Below the pieces are notes generated by a model. It searched no databases. It saw nothing but the letters and a program-made list of their open reading frames with translations, and had not been told where the DNA came from. The translations under genes were made by a program, and so were the position numbers. 64,000 bases of DNA from Permianibacter aggregans (GTDB lineage Bacteria > Pseudomonadota > Gammaproteobacteria > Enterobacterales > Permianibacteraceae), in assembly GCF_009756665.1 (NCBI RefSeq), contig NZ_CP037953.1, positions 1,364,001 to 1,428,000 on the forward strand, written 5' to 3'. This document shows, in pieces, positions 49,410 through 56,068 of the stretch (the first letter of the stretch is position 1; each line of letters begins with the position of its first letter).

Positions 49410-49450
49410 CCCCCCCCCAAAAAAAAGAAACCCCAGCCATTGCCGGGGTT
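49410..49450 (-). terminator. C9A8 run next to a hairpin, terminator-like on the minus strand
   Basis: Plus strand has C9 (49410-49418) directly followed by A8, then CCCCAGCCATTGCCGGGG. On the minus strand this is a CCCCGG/TGGGG hairpin followed by TTTCTTTTTTTT. No minus-strand gene lies upstream now, so it may be left from a lost gene. Such a run is also a likely slippage site. Confidence 0.45.
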
Positions 49451-49472
49451 GCATAAATTTCAAAAACACATT

Positions 49473-49505
49473 CGTACGATTACGCCTTCGGCTAATCGTA
49501 CCTAC
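49473..49505 (-). repeat. REP hairpin, inverted copy upstream of the RAYT pseudogene
   Basis: The reverse complement reads GTAGGTACGATTAGCC then GAAGGCGTAATCGTACG, identical to the copy at 48843-48879 except A to G in the loop. The two make an inverted pair around the RAYT remnant. Confidence 0.82.
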
Positions 49506-49704
49506 GCGGGCTCGGTTGCCGGTTTTTTCATCGTTCTGACGACGTTAAGTTTCCGCCTGTCCTGCTGCCGTTAACCGATTTCGCGTCGGCGTTTCCGTTT
49601 GTTCACTCCGACTTCCCCGTCTTTCGTCACGCGCAACGGACTTCGTCAGTGTTGCGCCGCGCTCTTGCTGTTTAGGCTCGGTGTTTTTCGTCAAGGAGCC
49701 TTTC

Positions 49705-50958
49705 ATGATCACCGAAAAACCCAAACCCAACCCGCCGCTGGAGCTGCGTTTGCGCGTCTTGAGCGCCATTGATTACGCGCCCGGCGACAGCATTCGCGAA
49801 CGCATCAAAGCGGTAAGCCAGCGCGCGTTTGTCGACCACACCACGGGCCATGAATACCACTTCACCTGGCGCACCATCGAGACCTGGCGTTGCCGCTTCA
49901 AGAAGCACGGCTTGACCACGCTGGATAACCAATCCCGCCGCGACAAGAACACCTATCGTAAAGTCAAAATCAATGAACTGGCCGAAGCCATCACCGAGGT
50001 GCTCCCCTCACTACGCTTCAATAAAACCGGGGTCATCCCCAAATCGGCGCTATACCGGAAACTGCTGCAGCAGAACTATTTCAGCCGCTACCAGTTGTCG
50101 CCAACGACGTTTTACCGGCTGCTGCGCGAGAACGATTTGCTCAATAGCGAACAGACGCAAAAACTCCGGCAATCGTTTGCGATGCGCTATGCCAATGAGC
50201 TCTGGCAAGCGGATACGATGCACGGCCCCAGCATCAAACAGCCGGACGGTAAATGGCGCAAAACCTTCCTGATCGCCTTTATCGACGACGCCAGCCGCGT
50301 CATCACCCATGCCGAGTTCTTCTACGCCGACAATACCGAGAACATGATCGACGCGTTCAAAAGCGCACTGTTCAAGCGCGGCAAACCACAACGGCTTTAC
50401 TTCGACAACGGCTCCAATTACACCTCCAAGGAAATGCTTCAAGCCTGCCTGCGTCTCGACATTCATCTGTCACATGCGCCAGTCCGCGATGGCGCCGCCA
50501 AAGGCAAGATAGAAAGATTCTTCAGAGGATTCCGTGACCGTTTCCTGACTCAGCATCTGCAGTTTGACTCGCTCGATGAACTCAACGATAAAACCCACCA
50601 CTGGCTCGAGAACGACTACAACAACCACTACCATTCCGGCATTCAGATGACCCCGTTGGACCGTTTCAATCTGGACCGCGAGCGCTTGCAGTTTCTGACC
50701 GACGACGAAGCCACCGCCGAGCTGTTCTTTGTCGAGGAAACCCGCAAGGTCAGCAAAACCAATGTCTTCTCGATCAACAATCAGCGCTATGAATGCCCAG
50801 TCGACCTACGTGAAAAAAGCATACAGGTACGTTTTGATCGCAGCCGGCGCGACCAGTTCATCGTCTACTACAACGACCAACGCATCGGGCCGGCGAGCTT
50901 GCTGGATCTGCACTTCAATGCGCGGCAGCGCAGCGCCTATCCGGGAGACAACGCATGA
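49705..50958 (+). CDS. DDE transposase with integrase (rve) core
   Basis: A 417-aa transposase. N-terminal HTH segments (YHFTWRTIETWRCRFKKHG) recognise ends; the rve core has Asp in LWQADTMHGPS, Asp in RLYFDNGSNYTSKE and Glu in AAKGKIERFFRGFR, the complete DDE triad; a C-terminal beta-barrel (VFSINNQRYECPVD) follows. ATG at 49705 with AAGGAG 8 bp upstream is the start. It overlaps the ATPase gene by 4 bp, so both are made together. Such transposases are often labelled IS481-like. Confidence 0.9.
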   Translation: MITEKPKPNPPLELRLRVLSAIDYAPGDSIRERIKAVSQRAFVDHTTGHEYHFTWRTIETWRCRFKKHGLTTLDNQSRRDKNTYRKVKINELAEAITEVLPSLRFNKTGVIPKSALYRKLLQQNYFSRYQLSPTTFYRLLRENDLLNSEQTQKLRQSFAMRYANELWQADTMHGPSIKQPDGKWRKTFLIAFIDDASRVITHAEFFYADNTENMIDAFKSALFKRGKPQRLYFDNGSNYTSKEMLQACLRLDIHLSHAPVRDGAAKGKIERFFRGFRDRFLTQHLQFDSLDELNDKTHHWLENDYNNHYHSGIQMTPLDRFNLDRERLQFLTDDEATAELFFVEETRKVSKTNVFSINNQRYECPVDLREKSIQVRFDRSRRDQFIVYYNDQRIGPASLLDLHFNARQRSAYPGDNA

Positions 50959-51761
50959 TCAAATCCCTGCACGGCGTCACTAAAGAACCGTTTAACCGCC
51001 ACGATTTAGCACTGTTACCGCAACAGAAAACCATTCTGGATATCATCAAAATCCACGCCCAACAAGGCGGCTTCTCGGTTATCGTCGGCGAGCCCGGCGT
51101 CGGCAAAAGTGTATTGAAAGAGCATCTGGAAGCCCAGGCCAATGCGCGCGACACCACCATCGTTTCCTGCTCGCGGACGATGCACACTTACCTGCAAATC
51201 CTGCTGCAAATGGCCGAGTCATTCAAAATCGAGGTGCCGGAGCGGCAACTGGAAAAGGAACTGATAAAAGCCGCTTTCGAGCATATCCAGCAACGCAAAA
51301 CCTTGTATATTTTGATCGACGAAGCGCACTTGATTGAGATGAACGTTCTGCGTAAACTGCGCCTATTGTTCGAACAATTTCCGAAAAAACATAATCTGGT
51401 ATTGTTCGGCCAGCGCGACTTATTGCATTATCTGTCGCTGAACGTCAATCAAGACATCAAGAGCCGCATCACCTATTCAGCGACGATAAAACCGCTGAAC
51501 CCTGACGATCTGGAACACTACATCGTCAAGGAGCTGGAAATGGTCAGAATGGGGATTAACACCTTCGATCCAGCGGCGATTGAATTGATCGTACGCAGCG
51601 CCAATGGCAATCTGCGGCTGTGTCGTAACCTCTGCTATGGCAGCCTCGTCGAAGCCGCGCGTGAGACGCAGAAAACCGTTACCATCACCCACGTCAATGC
51701 CGTGCTGGTGCAACCGCACTGGCGCTCGCATAACGAACTCATCAAGCAGCAAATGGCGTAA
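50955..51761 (+). CDS. AAA ATPase transposition helper (TniB/IstB/ExeA-like)
   Basis: A 268-aa AAA+ ATPase. Walker A VGEPGVGKSVLKE (about residues 43-55), Walker B TLYILIDEAHL (about 117-127), sensor region LVLFGQRDL and a C-terminal helical lid (ANGNLRLCRNLCYGSLVEA). In Mu, Tn7 and IS21-type systems such proteins choose target DNA and activate the transposase. ATGA overlap with the transposase stop. Followed by an 8-bp perfect hairpin (GTGCGCCC/GGGCGCAC, 51781-51800) that may terminate. Confidence 0.88.
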   Translation: MIKSLHGVTKEPFNRHDLALLPQQKTILDIIKIHAQQGGFSVIVGEPGVGKSVLKEHLEAQANARDTTIVSCSRTMHTYLQILLQMAESFKIEVPERQLEKELIKAAFEHIQQRKTLYILIDEAHLIEMNVLRKLRLLFEQFPKKHNLVLFGQRDLLHYLSLNVNQDIKSRITYSATIKPLNPDDLEHYIVKELEMVRMGINTFDPAAIELIVRSANGNLRLCRNLCYGSLVEAARETQKTVTITHVNAVLVQPHWRSHNELIKQQMA

Positions 51762-51780
51762 GTAAGTCAACTCTTATCGA

Positions 51781-51800
51781 GTGCGCCCGTTTGGGCGCAC
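51781..51800 (+). terminator. GC-rich hairpin after the transposition ATPase gene
   Basis: GTGCGCCC-GTTT-GGGCGCAC is a perfect 8-bp stem with a 4-base loop 20 bp past the ATPase stop. No T-run follows, so termination may be weak. Confidence 0.5.
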
Positions 51801-51895
51801 TTGCCTTCCCACACTCAGCCAAAACCGTCGTAGCACGCACAAACGTTTGCACATTTCTGCCGTATTACGATGGCGATTTGATAATTTTAACGATC

Positions 51896-52020
51896 AAGAG
51901 TGGGAAAAACTACGACAGGAATTTGGTGAAAGACGATTTTGGTTACGACGAGAAAGCGGCAAAGCGGTCGTAAAATCTCAAAATCCTACGACCGGAAGAA
52001 TGGCAAAAACTACGATGACA
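51896..52020 (+). repeat. Right-end transposase-binding repeats
   Basis: AAGAGTGGGAAAAACTACGA (51896-51915) and AAGAATGGCAAAAACTACGA (51996-52015) are direct repeats exactly 100 bp apart, 18 of 20 matching. TACGA or its complement TCGTA also occurs at about 51828, 51866, 51943, 51969 and 51987. Spaced repeated motifs inside one end are typical of Tn7/Tn402/Mu-type elements. Confidence 0.7.
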
Positions 52021-52329
52021 AAGTGACACGCAACACTTTGCCTTCGTCAACAGGATGCCGACTTCTGAGCGATCTTCGACCCGTTGAAGTTTCTGACTAT
52101 GCAGCGCACGGAACTTCTCTTTACTGAGGGCGCGGATGCCTATTGGCTTGTAACTTTCTCTATCGCGCTCAAGGTGCTGGTGCCAGCGCTTGCACAAATA
52201 CGTCCTGCAACTGCTTATCGCCCAGCCGGTCGCTTCTGATAGTTCCGCTGTTGTAAAAGAGGATTTGGACCGTTCTTTTTCAGCGAGGAATACGTACGCC
52301 TTATCAACCTTTTCGAACCTGCCCACCAT
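51943..52329 (-). pseudogene. Gene cut short by the transposon right end
   Basis: The reading frame starts at an ATG at 52329 with strong GGAGGCAAGG upstream: MVGRFEKVDKAYVFLAEKER, then SFTTAELSEATGWAISSCRTYLCKRW, a helix-turn-helix-like N-terminal module, and YKPIGIRALSKEKFRALHSQ. Near 52020 it runs into transposon DNA, and the last 25 codons are foreign. The remaining C-terminal part of the native gene is not found left of the transposon, so it has been deleted. The family is not identified. It follows the DUF4272 gene on the same strand. Confidence 0.65.
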
Positions 52330-52437
52330 CCTTGCCTCCTAATATCCCCTAAAAGGGTCGCCCGATATGACCGGGCGGAGTTCTTTCAGTTGAAAGTAAG
52401 AAACATTTCACCCTGACTGCATTTTTACAAAGTGGAT

Positions 52438-53061
52438 TCAAGTATCCAAACTAACAGCTTCCCAATCCTCATCAGAAAATAACCACTCTAACGCTCGCCG
52501 TCTTTCTATGATGGCGCTATCAGGTAACGGACCGCTCGCCTTAGAACCTTCCAAAAGGCTGTTCCGAATTCTCCAATGAAGGCAGTAAAAGATATCTAAC
52601 GCTTCAATAATTTCCTGGTTGGGGCGAATTTTGATCTTCGAGATGAACAATGCAGAAGACTCTCCACGGCTTATACTCGGAAAATGACTTACCAAGTCAT
52701 CGGGACATGGAGCAAATGACTGATAGTCTTCTGACAGAGAAGAGCTCCACGCCAGTGCATATAGAGACTCGACGCGCCATTGCATTGCGGCAATATTTTT
52801 ATACCCCCCCTTCAGGAACCGAGCTTCTTCCTTCGTTAAATATTCAATAAGTTTTTCTCGTTCAAGCCAAGACTCGATTATTGGCTTTCGAGACAAATCA
52901 AAACTCAAAGCAACGATACCGCTCATGCACAGCATCCTACGAGCGACATCAACTTCAGCTCGGGACACGCAAAGCTCCGCGTCGAGCTCGGGTAAAGTCA
53001 TAGGAACATCGACGCCAATTTGCTGTAGAAACGTTCCTGTTTTCTCTCTAACGGAAATCAT
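52438..53061 (-). CDS. DUF4272 protein, probable immunity protein of the upstream Rhs tip
   Basis: A 207-aa soluble protein. DUF4272 features in order: WLEREKLIEYLTKEEARFL, a WRVESLYALAWSSSLS segment, LDIFYCLHWRIRNSLLEG and the closing ERRRALEWLFSDEDWEAVSL with Asp-Thr. The family has no known biochemical activity but often lies next to polymorphic toxin genes. Starts 13 bp after the Rhs-tip stop, same strand, so it is positioned as the cognate immunity gene; that role is inference. Confidence 0.82.
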   Translation of the reverse strand: MISVREKTGTFLQQIGVDVPMTLPELDAELCVSRAEVDVARRMLCMSGIVALSFDLSRKPIIESWLEREKLIEYLTKEEARFLKGGYKNIAAMQWRVESLYALAWSSSLSEDYQSFAPCPDDLVSHFPSISRGESSALFISKIKIRPNQEIIEALDIFYCLHWRIRNSLLEGSKASGPLPDSAIIERRRALEWLFSDEDWEAVSLDT

Positions 53062-53074
53062 TCAATTTTTCTCA

Positions 53075-53836
53075 TCAGAAGTTTTGTGAAAATCCGCCAC
53101 TACGACCCGGCAACGGATGTAACAGAGGCTGAAGGAGAGGATCTCTATGGTCGCACTGTCGAATCAGCCACAACTCATTTGGCCTATTGATTGGATGGTG
53201 CCATTCAAATCCTTGTGGATTTCTAAGACCTCGCCCTGTAGACATTTGCCCTGCAATTTGTCCCAAAGTGTGTCCGCCGATGTTTGATGGAGCTTGTCCA
53301 CTTTGGATGTAATTCCAAAACTGCCTATTTGCGGAATTTCTATGATTTGAACGTGAAAGCCCACTTGGTCTCGCAACAAAGAAAATATCCATGCACATAC
53401 CACACTGCCCTGGCACTTCCGTTGAGTACCTAATTGGGTAGGTTGGATATGCTGGCTCCAATGCTGGGACGTGTGGATTTGTTCGATCCCCGCGATTCCC
53501 TCTAGTTCCTCCTCTATTGGAGCGCGGACGAACACTTGGAGGTCTCGCTGTATTTAAACCAAAATCGTCAAAAGCATTGAGTGGATCAGCCTCAACATAA
53601 ACATATGTATTTACACCTGCTTCCAGTCCAATCGGATCCGATTCAATGTATCTGCCAGTGATTGAATCATAATTTCTAAAGTAGTTGTATTCTATTCGCC
53701 CCGACGTGCAGTTTCGGCCACGAGGGGATTTTTCCCAGAGCCAACAACCACTTAGCGCACGCCCACGCGAACTTCGCCTCGCGCGCGGGTGCGCGCGCAC
53801 GGTCGTGGTTTTTGCTGGTAGAGCGTAAGCAGTCAT
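53075..53836 (-). CDS. Orphan Rhs-core/toxin tip 1
   Basis: A 253-aa ORF. Residues about 48-95 are the end of an Rhs core (EYNYFRNYDSITGRYIESDP then IGLEAGVNTYVYVEADPLNA), the usual junction before a C-terminal toxin. The variable tip has GQCGMCMDIFFVARPSG and a His-rich end (FEWHHPINRPNELWLIRQCD, LLHPLPGRSGGF) that resembles an HNH-like nuclease pattern, without certainty. The first 47 residues do not look like Rhs and might be untranslated. No full-length Rhs gene is present, so this is a silent or displaced tip. Confidence 0.72.
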   Translation of the reverse strand: MTAYALPAKTTTVRAHPRARRSSRGRALSGCWLWEKSPRGRNCTSGRIEYNYFRNYDSITGRYIESDPIGLEAGVNTYVYVEADPLNAFDDFGLNTARPPSVRPRSNRGGTRGNRGDRTNPHVPALEPAYPTYPIRYSTEVPGQCGMCMDIFFVARPSGLSRSNHRNSANRQFWNYIQSGQAPSNIGGHTLGQIAGQMSTGRGLRNPQGFEWHHPINRPNELWLIRQCDHRDPLLQPLLHPLPGRSGGFSQNF

Positions 53837-53919
53837 GCCGCGCAGTGTAGCGGCTACTCACCGCATCGCGCCAGCGCTGACCGGGGATGATGGGGCGGGA
53901 AGAAGGGGACTGCTCTTAT

Positions 53920-54141
53920 TTACGAGCTAAGTGTAAACAGCGGCTCATCAGCAACGGTGCGGGCCACATCACCTTCTAAATAGCCAACAAGTTTCGCATT
54001 ATTGCCCGGAGTATAGATTTCCTCCCCATCCACTCTATAAAGAGTCTGCCCGCTATTTGATACAACGTACTCACCGTCATAGAAGCCAATCAGCTGACCG
54101 TTTGCCAGCTTTACTTGGAGGTGAGGTGTTTGTCGTTTCAT
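53920..54141 (-). CDS. 73-aa small protein, copy 1
   Basis: Starts at an ATG at 54141 with GAGGAAA upstream (MKRQTPHLQVKLANGQLIGF), and reads on with YDGEYVVSNSGQTLYRVDGE and LVGYLEGDVARTVADEPLF. A compact beta-rich pattern with Gly turns. A longer in-frame start at 54168 is possible. An identical copy lies at 62671-62892. Placed between hairpin DNA and the Rhs-tip ORF on the same strand. No family recognised. Confidence 0.6.
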   Translation of the reverse strand: MKRQTPHLQVKLANGQLIGFYDGEYVVSNSGQTLYRVDGEEIYTPGNNAKLVGYLEGDVARTVADEPLFTLSS

Positions 54142-54289
54142 CTTTTTTTCCTCAGCTAATCTGTTCATCAGGAATATAGCACCATCTCATTTCTTCGCTC
54201 TTGGCTATTCGTTCAGGTAACCCTTAGCGTCAGTTATCACCATTGCACAGCCCCCTTTCTTTAGCTGCGGTGCTTTTTCCTGATGCACG

Positions 54290-54655
54290 CGCGGTGCCAG
54301 AACACGCTGGCAGCTAAAACGCGGAACGGAGGATGCGAAGCAGCCGCAGCGCGTTTTAACTGACGGCGTGACGCGCAAGATGTGGATGTGTTTGGAGCGA
54401 GGCAGGACGCCGAGCCTTTAAGTGAAGCGCACACGGATGTGTGCTTCACGGTTAAAAAGCCTTTTCGCTTCTGGTGTGGGGCATGCTGCGTTTTTTGCAG
54501 GATGCTCCACACCAGAGGCGACCTTACACCGGCATTTAACATAGGGCTGATTGTGCGGTGAGCGTCAGCGAACGAACGGTGGCATTGCGTAGCTTTGCCA
54601 CCGCGCACAATCCCGCCTTATGTTACTTGCCGGTGGCTCCCCCGTTGGGGGAGCG
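54290..54655. other. Hairpin array in non-coding DNA, copy 1, with an attC-like palindrome
   Basis: The 866-bp gap 54142-55007 has no convincing gene and many inverted repeats: AAAACGCG/CGCGTTTT (54316-54357); GTGAAGCGCACAC/GTGTGCTTCAC (54422-54449); CTGGTGTGGGGCAT/ATGCTCCACACCAG (54471-54515); TAACATAGGGCTGATTGTGC / GCACAATCCCGCCTTATGTT (54537-54624); GCTCCCCC/GGGGGAGC (54637-54654, right after). The fourth starts TAAC and ends GTTA with extra unpaired bases, the layout of an integron attC hairpin. Likely role: recombination site or folded RNA; not proven. Confidence 0.55.
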
Positions 54656-55007
54656 GCTGCAGCACGGAGGGCTGCGCAAGGGGGCATAAACTTAGCGCGA
54701 AGGCCACAGGATGCGTGTGGCGCGGCGCGTGCCTCACGCTTGCAAGGGGCGTGACTTGCGCCATGGATTGGCGGCGCGACGCTTGCCAGCGTGCACTGCA
54801 CGCGACGTGACATACGCATGCTGTGGGCGTAGCCGCCGCATCTTTTGAACAACCTTCGCCATCGAGCACAAGTTCGGGAGTCGCGTCGGCCTGCGCATCG
54901 CATCACCGAGATGAACAACACTTTGCTGCAACGTCATGCACTGTTCATATCCGTGCAGCATTTTGCAGCAAAGTGCATATCCGCGCTTATCTGCGCTGCA
55001 CATCGAT

Positions 55008-56042
55008 TCACTCTTCCTCGCTTTCTGCATCCAAGTCATCGAACAAGTCATCCTTTGCTGAGCGCTGCAACTGAGTCGGATGCGAGGCATCGTAAACGGC
55101 TTTCAGCTTCTGCACGGCAACGTGAGTGTAAATCGCCGTGGTCGTCAGTTCCGAGTGGCCGAGCATCGCCTGGATAAAGCGGATATCAGCACCGTTCTCC
55201 AGCATGTGTGTGGCCATCGCGTGGCGGAACAGATGACAGGAACCGTGGGCGATACCGGCTTTCAACACATAGGTTTTCACCAGGTCCGATAAACGATTCT
55301 TGGTTAATGGCTCGCCGTAATCAGTCAGGAACACGGTGTCTTCGTGCGCCGTTAAGATCAGATGCGGTCGCACTTCCAGCAGGTAGCGCGTTAACCACTC
55401 AATGGCGCTCTGCCCTATCGGTACATACCGATCTTTGTGGCCTTTTCCTTGCTCAATAAATATCGTGCCGCGTTCGCTATCAATGTGATGACGTTTTAAT
55501 TGCGTCAACTCAGTGCGACGCATACCGGTCGCGTACAGCACTTCCAGTATCGCGCGGTCACGGATGCCGGTTAACGTGGTCACATCCGGTTGCTGCAGGA
55601 TGGTCTGCACTTGTTTCAGCGTTAACACTTGCGAGGGCAAGCGTTTCGGTTTGCGCGGCATCACCAAGTCAGCCGCCGGGTTATATGGCAGGTAGTGTTC
55701 CCGCACTAAAAACTTGAACCAACCGCGCAGATTCTGCAGATGCTGGATTTGACTGGCGATGCTTAACGGTTCGCCGTTGTCTTTACGGTAAAAGTGCAAG
55801 TGACGCTGGTAGCGCTCGATGATCGGCCGGTTTAATTCGGTCGGTTGCTGTAACGCCCGTTCATCACACCATTCGATAAAGCGCCGCAAGTTGGCGTCGT
55901 TCTGGGTCAGGGTAAAGTCGCTGTAAGCACGCGTCCGTAAGTAATCCAGGTACAGCGCCAGGTAAGGCGCTAATGCGCTGTGGCGGATGTCGCGTTTTTT
56001 GATTTGCTCACCGCTGCGTTTTTTCTTGTTGCGTAAGGCCAT
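55008..56042 (-). CDS. Tyrosine recombinase/integrase (XerC-like)
   Basis: A 344-aa site-specific recombinase. N-terminal SAM-like core-binding domain (about 25-125), catalytic domain with Arg in ATGMRRTELTQL, the Lys strand near [23 protein letters not shown] (H-x-x-R), [15 protein letters not shown] with the last His and the Tyr nucleophile. All catalytic residues are present. It lacks the extra insert diagnostic of integron integrases. 26 bp after the primase gene, same strand. Its 3' third is part of the 1583-bp repeat. Confidence 0.92.
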   Translation of the reverse strand: MALRNKKKRSGEQIKKRDIRHSALAPYLALYLDYLRTRAYSDFTLTQNDANLRRFIEWCDERALQQPTELNRPIIERYQRHLHFYRKDNGEPLSIASQIQHLQNLRGWFKFLVREHYLPYNPAADLVMPRKPKRLPSQVLTLKQVQTILQQPDVTTLTGIRDRAILEVLYATGMRRTELTQLKRHHIDSERGTIFIEQGKGHKDRYVPIGQSAIEWLTRYLLEVRPHLILTAHEDTVFLTDYGEPLTKNRLSDLVKTYVLKAGIAHGSCHLFRHAMATHMLENGADIRFIQAMLGHSELTTTAIYTHVAVQKLKAVYDASHPTQLQRSAKDDLFDDLDAESEEE

Positions 56043-56068
56043 GGCCGGAGTCGATTAACTGGATTCGA

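Larger units (their letters stand above)
49520..52020 (+). mobile_element. Two-gene DDE transposase/ATPase transposon (Tn402/IS21-like logic)
   Basis: The element contains a rve-type transposase gene and an overlapping AAA ATPase gene, as in TniA-TniB or IstA-IstB systems. The right end is set at about 52020, where TGACA closes a 20-bp repeat and the reading frame of the neighbouring gene is cut; the reverse complement begins TGTCATCGTAGTTTTTGCC. The left end is not certain: TTTTCATCGTTCTGACG near 49525 is the best match but lacks a clean inverted repeat. No target duplication could be identified. Confidence 0.65.
53667..55249. repeat. Direct repeat copy 1 (1583 bp)
   Basis: Compared base for base with 62418-64000, every position read is the same at a constant offset of 8751. 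Identity starts at TCATAATTTCTAAAG, inside the Rhs core of the tip ORF, and continues past the window edge on the other copy. It includes the 5' part of the Rhs-tip ORF, the 73-codon ORF, the hairpin region and the 3' part of the recombinase gene. Confidence 0.95.

Noticed and set aside
54537-54625. Calling this a true integron attC and the recombinase an integron integrase
   Set aside because: Only one core site fits consensus, and the recombinase lacks the integron-specific insert; kept as attC-like only.
54565-55177. Several 70-118-codon ORFs in the hairpin region and its copy
   Set aside because: Overlapping on both strands, Arg/Ala/Cys-rich, no ribosome-binding sites; better explained as non-coding inverted-repeat DNA.
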